Source: an uncultured Capnocytophaga sp. (GTDB lineage Bacteria; Bacteroidota; Bacteroidia; Flavobacteriales; Flavobacteriaceae). Taken from it: 7,101 nt of DNA. The notes below the pieces were generated by a model. It ran no database searches and was not told the DNA's origin. It worked only from the letters and a program-made list of their open reading frames with translations. Both the position numbers and the translations under genes were made by a program. Where the stretch lies: NCBI GenBank assembly GCA_905372595.1, contig CAJPPS010000075.1:1-7101 (forward strand), read 5' to 3'. Shown here one piece after another: positions 1-6,410 of the stretch (positions are counted from its first letter, which is position 1; each line of letters starts with the position of its first letter).

Positions 1-130
1 AAAGAATCCCTTTCTTAAAGTTATTAACCATATTAGGAGTTCTTTTTAATAACCAAATGCTTATATGAAGCTTTTTTTGATTTTATGACTCCATAACAAG
101 AAAATATAGTACTTTTAACGCTGTTATTTC

Positions 131-161
131 TTGACTTTCTCTCCGAAATATCGTACCTTTG
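131..161 (+). promoter_or_regulatory. Strong Bacteroidota-type promoter, rightward
   Basis: A TTGAC -33 element at 131-135 is followed, 20 bp after the TTG, by the -7 element TAccTTTG at 154-161 and then by GCAC. This matches the primary sigma factor consensus of Bacteroidota (TTG, 17-23 bp, TAnnTTTG) almost perfectly. Transcription would begin around 165-168 and run right, toward the 3' end of the leftward gene that stops at 280. No rightward protein gene follows, so the product is probably an untranslated RNA. The match is seen in the sequence; activity is inferred. Confidence 0.6.
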
Positions 162-180
162 CACTCGAAAGATACTCCTA

Positions 181-211
181 CAAAAAAGAAAAAGGAGTAT
201 TCTTACTCCTT
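181..211 (-). terminator. Rho-independent terminator of the DUF5686-type gene
   Basis: Read leftward, AAGGAGTA (211-204), a 4-nt AGAA loop and TACTCCTT (199-192) form a perfect 8-bp stem. It runs directly into TTTCTTTTTTG (191-181). A stem followed by a U-rich tract is a standard intrinsic terminator. It lies about 70 nt beyond the stop codon of the leftward gene at 280. It overlaps the candidate rightward small RNA, so the same DNA may serve both strands. Confidence 0.55.
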
Positions 212-235
212 CTTCTCTTAACTTAATTATTATAT

Positions 236-255
236 AAGGTTTTCGTACCTTTTTT
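236..255 (+). terminator. Possible weak terminator of the candidate small RNA
   Basis: AAGGT (236-240), a 6-nt TTTCGT loop and ACCTT (247-251) form a 5-bp stem followed by TTTT (252-255). It is short and weak, but correctly placed to end a transcript begun at the 131-161 promoter. The descending arm lies in a 10-nt copy, TCGTACCTTT (243-252), of the sequence around that promoter's -7 element (151-160), probably by chance. Confidence 0.3.
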
Positions 256-279
256 CCTATTTATAACAGAATTACACCA

Positions 280-2817
280 TTAAAATTCTGGTTTTATCCC
301 AAAACGAATCCCAAAATAAGGATTGCTCACGCCATTAAGATCGGTAAAGGAGCTTCTCCAGAGAAAATCTACTCGGATAGGTCGAAAATTACCTATTCCT
401 ATATTCTCTATCCCGAAACCATATTCCCAATAGAGCTTCTCAGGGGCGTTATATTGTATATTAGAGGCACTAATCAGCCTATTTTCTTCACGAAGGGTTC
501 CATAAGCTATTCTTGCAAGGATAAGGCTACGCCATTTGGTTTTCTTAAGTAAGGGAATTCGGTTCATCACAAAACCATTGAAGTGATGTTCTGCATACAC
601 ATTCAGGTAGGCATCAGTAACAAAATCATAGTAGTCCAAGAGCTGAAAGGTACGATTCAACTTATGCCCTGAAGAAGCATAGGTCTGGTTAGCAGGCGTA
701 GGGGTGAGTAAGGGCAAAGGTACTGTCCCATATACCTTTCCTGCTTCTACAACAGTATGAAGGATACCTATACTCCACATAGGCTGTGGGTAATGTATCA
801 TCCCTTCCAGGCGCGAATAGTCAAACAGACTATTGCGAATACCTGAGAATCCCTTGGTATACTTCAGGCTAAAGGTTGGAAAAATATTCTTCCCATAGAA
901 TTGCTCCACCCCATAGCCATACACATTTCGTGTAGGAGTGTATGTAAGTGTAAGGGAAGCATTTGCATCCGAATATTTATGGAGAACTCCATTTTCACTG
1001 CGGTAACCTATGGAGAAGTGTTCTGGGTCTGCAGCTTTCATCTGCTGATACATTCCTGATAAGGTAATATGAAGGTTACTCTTAAGTAAGCCTATATCTG
1101 CCACCCCTTGAATACGTTTGTTCTGAGTGAGGTAATAGTTTTCTCCTCGAGCAAAAAGAAAGTTAGAGGCATTCTTCAGGTTTAGCTCTGCGTCATTGCG
1201 TTGGAGGATATTCCCTAGCTGTAGATAATCATTCTGATAAAGCCCTCCTATGGTAATTCTTGGCTTATAAAAGGCTAAATATTTAGCACTGACTCCATAC
1301 TTAAACTTCTGATCCAGCGTACCGTAAGCTCCATAAAGGTAGGTACGGAAGCGGTCGTCATTGCTCACAAAGCTCCTCAGCCCAAAGCGAAACCGATTGC
1401 GCTCTACATCATTATTGGTAAAGGATTCCCACAAGGAACCAAACTGCATATACCTTCCTATAGGAATATAACCTGAGGTAATGATATTCAAGGCATCGGA
1501 AATCCCTTTAATACGCTTATTATCACCTACTTTCCTGATTAAGGTCTGGGTTTTGCTCATCTGAGAATCTCCTTCCCCTAGTTGCGCCCAATATTCCTGA
1601 GATTGCTTGAACTGATTCGCCTTATATTTCTCTACCGAAGCCAGATAAAAGCTTTGTTCTTTAGGACTATCCAGCAAATAATCCGAATAGACAATATTTT
1701 TCCTTACATACATCCCTTTTTCCTCATCGGATTTGGTCAATATTGTAAAATCACCTTCATAATAGTCTCTTTTTGGAAGAATTAGGCTATCATTCACCCA
1801 TTGATAGTGCTTTTCTATAGAAAGATTCCTTACAAAGTTCAAGGAAGCTTCCTTGATAGTATACATTTGTATAGATTCTATAGCATAGGTCTTGCTATCT
1901 ACCGTAAAGTTGCCCTTGAAGAGCAAGTCCTGATCCTGCTTTGGAAAGAAATAGATTGAATAGAACTTACGATCATTCCTTTCAATGGTATCATTGAGCA
2001 CATAAGCATATACCCCATAACCATATTCTGAAATAGGACTTACAAAGGACTTATCTAACAGATAGAAAGAGTTATCATATACATTAAATTCTCTAAAATT
2101 ACGAGTAAAACGCTCCAGTCCAAAACCCGTCTGAATAACACCTTGGGTACGTTCTCCCTCTATGTCCGTTCTGTATAAGGAATGTTCGTTATCCCCATAC
2201 ACCTGAGAAACTTCTTCCTTAAGGTACATTGGCATAGAGAAGTATTGTTTATATTTCTTCTCAGAAAGAAGGTTACGAACTTCCTGATATTCAGACTGCA
2301 AAGCTTTTTTAAGAAATAGAGAGTCCAAATTATTCAGCCCTAGTTCTACAGTCTCATAGCGCCTGTACTGATAAGCCTTGGCTGTAGAAAGGGCATTCTT
2401 GTACTTATTTGCCCATATTTTTTGCAATATAGGATAAGCTGGATTCTCCTTTTTTGATAGGTTTTTGGTAGGTTTTTGTACGACAACTACTTCCTCCAGC
2501 TCCTCTCCCATAACAAGTACTACTTGCAGATGATTATCATTGCTTTTGAGCTTTATCTCCTTGGTAGTATAACCCACTGAAGAAACTTCTATTGCATTAT
2601 AGTTCTTCTGAGAATAAAGGGTAAATTCCCCTTTTTGGTTAGAGTAGGTACCTACCATACTTTTCTTAAAGATAATATTAGCAAAAGGAATGGGTTCTCC
2701 TTGCTCATCTATTACCTTTCCAACAACCCGAGTTTGGGCTTCTACCAAGACTGTATTGGCTAAAAATAGAAGCAGGGCAAGGCATAGGTATTGTATTTTT
2801 ATCTTAAATCTATCCAT
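280..2817 (-). CDS. Carboxypeptidase-like regulatory domain / DUF5686-type outer-membrane protein
   Basis: This 845-residue protein begins with a clear signal peptide: basic MDRFKIK, a leucine-rich core, and probable cleavage after VEA at about residue 27. Residues 30-115 resemble the CarboxypepD_reg-like domain, a seven-stranded beta fold, with GKVIDEQGEPIPFANI, a GTYSNQKGEF turn and VSSVGY. The rest looks like the DUF5686 family: a NPAYPILQKIW motif near residues 125-135, then a long aromatic-rich, beta-strand-rich region predicted to be an outer-membrane barrel, ending in phenylalanine as barrels often do. It lacks an obvious TonB plug, so it is probably not a SusC-type transporter. Substrate and function are unknown. 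The ATG at 2817 is chosen because the signal peptide follows at once; no Shine-Dalgarno is visible, as expected in this phylum. A -7-like box lies about 55 nt upstream, and a terminator follows the gene. Confidence 0.85.
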   Translation of the reverse strand: MDRFKIKIQYLCLALLLFLANTVLVEAQTRVVGKVIDEQGEPIPFANIIFKKSMVGTYSNQKGEFTLYSQKNYNAIEVSSVGYTTKEIKLKSNDNHLQVVLVMGEELEEVVVVQKPTKNLSKKENPAYPILQKIWANKYKNALSTAKAYQYRRYETVELGLNNLDSLFLKKALQSEYQEVRNLLSEKKYKQYFSMPMYLKEEVSQVYGDNEHSLYRTDIEGERTQGVIQTGFGLERFTRNFREFNVYDNSFYLLDKSFVSPISEYGYGVYAYVLNDTIERNDRKFYSIYFFPKQDQDLLFKGNFTVDSKTYAIESIQMYTIKEASLNFVRNLSIEKHYQWVNDSLILPKRDYYEGDFTILTKSDEEKGMYVRKNIVYSDYLLDSPKEQSFYLASVEKYKANQFKQSQEYWAQLGEGDSQMSKTQTLIRKVGDNKRIKGISDALNIITSGYIPIGRYMQFGSLWESFTNNDVERNRFRFGLRSFVSNDDRFRTYLYGAYGTLDQKFKYGVSAKYLAFYKPRITIGGLYQNDYLQLGNILQRNDAELNLKNASNFLFARGENYYLTQNKRIQGVADIGLLKSNLHITLSGMYQQMKAADPEHFSIGYRSENGVLHKYSDANASLTLTYTPTRNVYGYGVEQFYGKNIFPTFSLKYTKGFSGIRNSLFDYSRLEGMIHYPQPMWSIGILHTVVEAGKVYGTVPLPLLTPTPANQTYASSGHKLNRTFQLLDYYDFVTDAYLNVYAEHHFNGFVMNRIPLLKKTKWRSLILARIAYGTLREENRLISASNIQYNAPEKLYWEYGFGIENIGIGNFRPIRVDFLWRSSFTDLNGVSNPYFGIRFGIKPEF

Positions 2818-2870
2818 AAATTTCCCATTAAAAATATATAAATTTCACTTTATTTATTACAATTGACGGG

Positions 2871-2879
2871 GCAAAGATA
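2871..2879 (-). promoter_or_regulatory. -7-like promoter box before the DUF5686-type gene
   Basis: Read leftward, TAtcTTTGC (2879-2871) matches the Bacteroidota -7 consensus TAnnTTTG and lies about 54 nt before the start codon at 2817. No TTG is found at the expected -33 distance, where the sequence is an A/T run, so this is half a consensus promoter. It falls in the 87-bp gap after the epimerase-like gene, in which I see no terminator. The downstream gene may therefore be transcribed both from here and by readthrough. Confidence 0.4.
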
Positions 2880-2904
2880 GAAAAAATAAATAATATTTCT
2901 CTTC

Positions 2905-3885
2905 TTATAGAGATAATACTTCCAAACTTTTTTGCAGAGGGGTGTAAGTAAAAGGAATTAGTTGCTGTACTCGAGTACCATCATAGGAGGTCTGATGCTG
3001 GAGTGTTCTTAAGAGACTCTTAGAAAGAAGTCGTTTTCTCCCAAATAGAGAAAGACATTTATCTATTAAGTAGAGGGTATATAATGCCGAGGAACTCAAC
3101 TTTTTTTTCTCTGGAAGTGAAGGGTGTGATTCCCGTAGTTGAGCAAAAAATGCCTCATAAGAGAGGTTATCAGTATTAAGAATACACTTTTCATTAAGGA
3201 TAGGTGCCTTCATCAGTAAGTGCATTGCTCTAGCTACATCCATAGCCCCCACAAATCCTGTTCCTCCTGAGGTTACATACTTATACTTACAAAGTTGTGA
3301 CACAGGAATAGCTCTATGTTGCTCCACTCCTATTCCTACAATCACAGAAGGATACACCACTACCGCAGGTAATCCCTCTTGTACGCCTCGCCAAACTTCC
3401 ATCTCTGCTTGGTACTTACTCAGAGCATAGCTCTCTGCCACAGAAGGAGGCTCTTGGAGTGAGTTTTCTGTAGTTAGCTCCCCTTCTTTAGAGGCAAAAG
3501 TAGCAATACTACTAACATAACATAGCTTCTGTACCCCATAATGAAGCGCCATATTCACCACATTGGCTGTGCCTTCTACATTGGTTTTGAGCAACTCCGA
3601 AAGATCTCTTTCGCTGAAGGATACCTTAGCTGCACAATGATAAATATGCTGAACTCCTTCCATTGCATCAGCTAAGGCAGGAATATCCAGTATATCAGCC
3701 TTAACCCATTGTAACTGATGGATTAAAGAAGCTTGAGTAGGATTATATTGTTGGAAAATACGTTCTATAAGAGAAGTATCCTTATTCTTTCTGTAAAGGA
3801 CTTTTATAGGGGTCGTTTCGTTACAAAGGAGCTCATAGATGAGATGAGCTCCCAAGAGCCCCGTTCCTCCTGTTACAAGTATCAT
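2905..3885 (-). CDS. NAD(P)-dependent epimerase / 3-beta-HSD-like extended SDR
   Basis: This 326-residue extended short-chain dehydrogenase/reductase has an N-terminal Rossmann fold with the nucleotide-binding motif TGGTGLLG (residues 5-12). An acidic residue lies in VKADILD (61-67), followed by HCAAKVSF (83-90). The catalytic set is Ser125 or Ser126 in YVSSIA plus Tyr153 and Lys157 in YALSK; VYPSVIVG (178-185) follows. The C-terminal part, with a basic-hydrophobic helix (about 265-295) and a final RVQQLIPFTYTPL segment, resembles the dihydroflavonol reductase/3-beta-hydroxysteroid dehydrogenase branch rather than sugar-nucleotide epimerases. The fold and an NAD(P)-linked redox role on a hydroxyl or keto group are well supported; the substrate is unknown. 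Its ATG overlaps the TGA of the upstream gene (ATGA, 3885-3882), indicating translational coupling with the 105-residue protein. The length is normal for the family and no key residue is missing. Confidence 0.88.
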   Translation of the reverse strand: MILVTGGTGLLGAHLIYELLCNETTPIKVLYRKNKDTSLIERIFQQYNPTQASLIHQLQWVKADILDIPALADAMEGVQHIYHCAAKVSFSERDLSELLKTNVEGTANVVNMALHYGVQKLCYVSSIATFASKEGELTTENSLQEPPSVAESYALSKYQAEMEVWRGVQEGLPAVVVYPSVIVGIGVEQHRAIPVSQLCKYKYVTSGGTGFVGAMDVARAMHLLMKAPILNEKCILNTDNLSYEAFFAQLRESHPSLPEKKKLSSSALYTLYLIDKCLSLFGRKRLLSKSLLRTLQHQTSYDGTRVQQLIPFTYTPLQKSLEVLSL

Positions 3886-4199
3886 AGAAGTACATATTTG
3901 GTAAAGATTTCCTTTTCAGAAACCCCTTCAAAAATCTCAAAAAGGAGCTTCTGCAAATCCACTATCTGAACAGTAGTGAATACACAGAGGTACTTACCTC
4001 CACAGAAAGTAAGTATTTCAATACCAGGTTGAGAATAATCAAAATGAGAGGACAAGTCAATAGCTTGTACCTTACCTCGAAACTCCAATAGTTCGCAAAA
4101 GCGGAGCTCTAGAGTCTGCTCAGGCATCTCTACATAAAACCTACGATCAGGAGGTTTTTGATAGATTTTATAATATTTTGATATTCCTATAGTTTTCAC
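3882..4199 (-). CDS. Conserved-looking hypothetical protein, 105 residues, GTG start
   Basis: I do not recognise this protein. It is small and has no signal peptide or transmembrane segment, so it is probably cytoplasmic. It alternates short beta-type stretches (FYVEM, TLELRFCELLEF, IEILTF, KYLCVF) and ends in a helix (IVDLQKLLFEIFEG). Cysteines at FCELL, TFCGG and YLCVF do not form a metal-binding CxxC pattern. The reading frame is supported by coupling: its TGA overlaps the ATG of the epimerase-like gene (3882-3885). The start is GTG at 4199-4197; an in-frame TAG lies 18 nt upstream with no ATG between. A -7-like box at 4212-4205 would place the transcript start almost on the GTG. That suggests either a leaderless message or a true start at the internal ATG, Met25 (4127-4125). 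The overall layout loosely recalls small flavobacterial DUF proteins, but I assign no family. Confidence 0.65.
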   Translation of the reverse strand: MKTIGISKYYKIYQKPPDRRFYVEMPEQTLELRFCELLEFRGKVQAIDLSSHFDYSQPGIEILTFCGGKYLCVFTTVQIVDLQKLLFEIFEGVSEKEIFTKYVLL

Positions 4200-4204
4200 A
4201 AGGG

Positions 4205-4212
4205 CAAAAATA
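4205..4212 (-). promoter_or_regulatory. -7-like promoter box before the 105-residue gene
   Basis: Read leftward, TAttTTTG (4212-4205) matches the Bacteroidota -7 consensus. There is no TTG at the expected -33 spacing; the nearest TTG, at 4227-4225, is only 12 bp away. If active, transcription would start at about 4198-4200, essentially at the GTG start codon of the following gene. It would drive the two-gene unit of the 105-residue protein and the epimerase-like enzyme. Confidence 0.35.
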
Positions 4213-4278
4213 AACTATTTATCTCAAATAGAAGCCTTTAATGAATATAAGTTATCAACAATTTTATAACTAATTGAT

Positions 4279-5082
4279 TTACAAATCGTAATGATTCATT
4301 AATAAGCGTTCAAAGTACTTACTAGGAAGTATTTTCTTTAGAAAAATAGAGAAGGTTTCCAAGAATTTTCCTTTCGAATAATGCACTTTAGGAGATTTTT
4401 TCCTTATAACTTGATATATTTTCTGAGCTAATATAGCAGGATCAGCTCCCTCATCTACCTGCTGATTCATTGAGCTAAGAGACGCTGTATATTGTGGATA
4501 AGGAGAATTCTCCTGAGCTGGAGTATGAAAGCGTCGTGAAGCAATATCCGTAGCTACATCTCCTGGCGCCAAAGTACATACCTTGATACCGAATTGTTGT
4601 GTTTCCATCCGCAGAGTCTCTGTAATGAGGGACAAAGCTCCTTTACTTGCAGAATAACCTCCTCGAAAAGGCAATCCCATATAAGCAGCTACAGATGTGA
4701 TGTTAAGAATGAACCCCTTACGTTGTTGCCTCATTATAGGAAGAACTGCCTGAATGACACGAACAGCTCCAAAAAAATTTGTCTGAAAGGCATTTTCCAA
4801 GGCTTCTATAGGAGTCTCCTCTAGTGCTCCTGTGATACCAACTCCAGCATTATTTATAAGAATATCTATACGTTGTTCTTTCTCCATTACTTTTTTTATA
4901 GCCTCTTTCACAGAAGATTCCTGCCTGACATCCATTGGAATAAGGTTATATTCTTCAGGACTTTCTTCTGGATTTCTTGCTGTCCCATACACACAATAGC
5001 CCTTTTCTGCTAGGAGTATGGCTGTAGCCTTGCCTATACCTGAGGAAGCTCCTGTAATAAATACTACTTCTTTCATTAACAT
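4279..5082 (-). CDS. Classical SDR family oxidoreductase
   Basis: This 267-residue cytoplasmic NAD(P)-dependent oxidoreductase has every hallmark of classical short-chain dehydrogenases. The cofactor-binding motif TGASSGIG lies at residues 10-17, Asp51 in MDVRQ contacts adenine, and NNAG is at 77-80. The catalytic residues are Asn102 (QTNFFG), Ser130 (NITS), Tyr143 and Lys147 (YSASK), and PGDVATD is at 173-179. The arginine after the second beta strand (TARNPEE, about 36) hints at NADP(H) preference, an inference. The C-terminal 40 residues are basic and hydrophobic and may shape the substrate pocket or contact membranes. The substrate cannot be read from sequence. The start is either the ATG at 5082 or the ATG two codons later (5076), since the protein begins MLMKEVVFITG; the second gives the more usual spacing to the first beta strand. 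A well-formed promoter lies just upstream, divergent from the aminotransferase gene. The next gene follows after 79 bp with no convincing terminator. Confidence 0.9.
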   Translation of the reverse strand: MLMKEVVFITGASSGIGKATAILLAEKGYCVYGTARNPEESPEEYNLIPMDVRQESSVKEAIKKVMEKEQRIDILINNAGVGITGALEETPIEALENAFQTNFFGAVRVIQAVLPIMRQQRKGFILNITSVAAYMGLPFRGGYSASKGALSLITETLRMETQQFGIKVCTLAPGDVATDIASRRFHTPAQENSPYPQYTASLSSMNQQVDEGADPAILAQKIYQVIRKKSPKVHYSKGKFLETFSIFLKKILPSKYFERLLMNHYDL

Positions 5083-5099
5083 CTATAATTAAGCAAGGT

Positions 5100-5131
5100 C
5101 AAAGGTAGTGTTAAAAATAGAAATACACAAA
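5100..5131 (-). promoter_or_regulatory. Consensus promoter of the SDR gene, leftward
   Basis: Read leftward, TTTG (5131-5128) is separated by 20 bp from TAccTTTG (5107-5100). Both elements and the spacing fit the Bacteroidota primary sigma consensus. The expected transcript start is about 5093-5096, giving a leader of roughly 10-20 nt before the ATG at 5082 or 5076. The leader has no Shine-Dalgarno. Confidence 0.6.
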
Positions 5132-5171
5132 TTTTTTCGCCATTTTCTCTACTTAACATCGAAAAAAATCG

Positions 5172-5179
5172 TAATTTTG
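5172..5179 (+). promoter_or_regulatory. -7 box of the aminotransferase promoter
   Basis: TAatTTTG (5172-5179) matches the Bacteroidota -7 consensus, 35 nt before the aminotransferase ATG. The -33 position shows only a weak TTA around 5153-5155, so the promoter is less canonical than the divergent one. The predicted leader (about 5186-5214) is A-rich and lacks a Shine-Dalgarno, typical of translation starts in this phylum. Confidence 0.45.
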
Positions 5180-5214
5180 AGGGCTGAAAAAAACAAGATT
5201 AAATAGCAACCATT

Positions 5215-6405
5215 ATGACTGAATTTTTATCTGAACGCGTTAATACAATGGCTCTTTCTGCAACCCTTGCTATGGCTGCGAAAGCTAGAGAACTCAGAGC
5301 TCAAGGAAAAGATATCATTAGCCTTAGTTTGGGAGAACCTGATTTTGCAGTTCCTGATTTCGTAAAAGAAGCCGCAAAGGAAGCCATTGATCAGAATTAT
5401 AATAAATACTCCCCTGTAGATGGTTATCTAGAACTGAAAGAAGTCATCTGTGAGAAATTCAAAAAAGACAATAACCTAACTTATGCTCCTTCTCAAATCA
5501 TTGTCTCTACAGGTGCAAAGCAATGTCTTTCCAATGTTGCCTTAGCAATGCTCAACCCTGGAGATGAGGTAATTCTCCCCACTCCATACTGGGTAAGTTA
5601 TTCAGATATCACCAAGATAGCAGGGGGAGTCCCTGTGGATATCCCAACTTCCCTTGAAACTCACTTTAAGATAACTCCTCAGCAACTAGAAGAAGCTATA
5701 ACTCCTCGTACCAAAATGATGTGGTTAAGCTCACCAGGAAATCCTAGTGGCGTTATCTATACACGAGAAGAATTGGAAGCTCTTGCTCAGGTATTAAGAA
5801 AGTATCCAAATATTTTTATTCTTTCAGATGAAATCTACGAACATATTAATTATATGGGACAACACGTAAGTTTCGCCCAAATAGAAGGAATGTATGAGCG
5901 CACTATTACTGTGAATGGGCTTTCTAAGGCTTTTGCTATGCCCGGTTGGCGTATGGGGTATATGGGAGCTCCTGAGTGGATTGTAAAAGCTTGTGCCAAA
6001 ATACAAGGGCAAATTACCAGTGGTGCCAATACCATCGCCCAACGAGCTAGTATCACCGCTCTAAAAGCCCCCTTGAGCAAGATTCAATATATGATTGACG
6101 AATATCGTAAGCGTAGAGATATTGTCTATCAGCTCCTAAATGAAATAAAAGGACTTAAAACCAACCTACCTGATGGAGCATTTTATTTTTTCCCTGATGT
6201 GTCTTATTATTTCGGGAAAACACTAAGAGGTAAGCAGATTCAGAACGCCTCTGACCTTTCCATTTACCTTTTGGAAGAAGCCAATGTAGCTACTGTAACA
6301 GGAGATGCTTTTGGGAACAGTAAGTGCTTACGCCTTTCCTATGCGACCAGTGAAAAAGACCTTAGAGAAGCCTTAAGACGTATAAAAGAAGCCCTAGAAA
6401 ATTAA
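5215..6405 (+). CDS. Class I PLP-dependent aminotransferase, aspartate aminotransferase-like
   Basis: This 396-residue fold-type I aminotransferase closely fits the subgroup Ib aspartate aminotransferases (Bacillus and Thermus type, about 385-400 residues). Visible motifs in order are SLSLGEPDF (36-44); STGAKQ, which contacts the PLP phosphate; NPGDEVILPTPYWVSY with the ring-stacking aromatic; SSPGNPSG with Asn176; SDEIYEHI with Asp205, which pairs with the pyridine nitrogen, and Tyr208; NGLSKAFAMPGWRMGY with the Schiff-base Lys238; and RLSYATS with Arg373, which binds the substrate alpha-carboxylate. It should transfer amino groups between aspartate (or glutamate, possibly prephenate or aromatic keto acids) and 2-oxoglutarate in the cytoplasm; exact specificity is not readable. 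All catalytic residues are present. The ATG at 5215 gives the expected N terminus (SERVNTMALSATLAMAAKA). It is the first gene of a pair, with the rhodanese gene beginning 5 nt after its stop. Confidence 0.93.
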   Translation: MTEFLSERVNTMALSATLAMAAKARELRAQGKDIISLSLGEPDFAVPDFVKEAAKEAIDQNYNKYSPVDGYLELKEVICEKFKKDNNLTYAPSQIIVSTGAKQCLSNVALAMLNPGDEVILPTPYWVSYSDITKIAGGVPVDIPTSLETHFKITPQQLEEAITPRTKMMWLSSPGNPSGVIYTREELEALAQVLRKYPNIFILSDEIYEHINYMGQHVSFAQIEGMYERTITVNGLSKAFAMPGWRMGYMGAPEWIVKACAKIQGQITSGANTIAQRASITALKAPLSKIQYMIDEYRKRRDIVYQLLNEIKGLKTNLPDGAFYFFPDVSYYFGKTLRGKQIQNASDLSIYLLEEANVATVTGDAFGNSKCLRLSYATSEKDLREALRRIKEALEN

Positions 6406-6410
6406 AAATT

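Larger units (their letters stand above)
166..256 (+). ncRNA. Candidate small non-coding RNA of about 90 nt
   Basis: This stretch lies between a near-consensus rightward promoter (131-161) and a small hairpin followed by a T-run (236-255), and it contains no rightward ATG. Its 5' half has three related 8-nt segments: ATACTCCT (172-179), AGGAGTAT (193-200) and TACTCCTT (204-211). The middle one can pair with either neighbour, giving two mutually exclusive stems. An A-rich 13-nt loop lies between the first two. The RNA would be antisense to the 3' untranslated region of the leftward DUF5686-type gene, because it overlaps that gene's probable terminator. I recognise no known RNA family. The alternative is that the region is only a terminator zone with a chance promoter upstream. 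Both boundaries are inferred, so confidence is low to moderate. Confidence 0.35.

Noticed and set aside
20..53. Inverted repeat GTTATTAA / TTAATAAC with an 18-nt spacer.
   Set aside because: It contains almost only A and T in an AT-rich region, has no T-run, and is likely by chance.
1..130. Possible ends of flanking genes: rightward frames stopping at 47-49 or 66-68, and a leftward frame from an ATG at 31-29 to the edge. Also a GCTT/AAGC mini-hairpin with a T-run at 59-78.
   Set aside because: The fragments are 10-21 codons, compete with one another and lack recognisable motifs. The hairpin stem is only 4 bp. The first 130 bases hold nothing I can support.
1582..1785. Rightward open frame of 67 codons inside the DUF5686-type gene.
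   Set aside because: It lies wholly antisense to a well-supported gene and shows no domain; composition reflects the opposite strand.
3733..3969. Rightward open frame of 78 codons across the epimerase-like gene and the 105-residue gene.
   Set aside because: It is antisense to two coupled genes and has no motif or promoter.
4252..4260. TTATCAACA, one mismatch from the DnaA box TTATCCACA.
   Set aside because: It is a single copy with no cluster, no AT-rich unwinding element and no replication genes nearby; chance match.
4250..4271. AGTTAT / ATAACT hairpin after the classical SDR gene, considered as a terminator.
   Set aside because: It is a 6-bp, mostly A/T stem with a 10-nt loop and no T-run on the leftward strand.
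4594..4824. Rightward open frame of 76 codons inside the classical SDR gene.
   Set aside because: It is antisense to the conserved catalytic region, which explains the open frame.
5824..6080. Two overlapping leftward open frames inside the aminotransferase gene.
   Set aside because: Both are antisense to the PLP-lysine region; no independent coding evidence.
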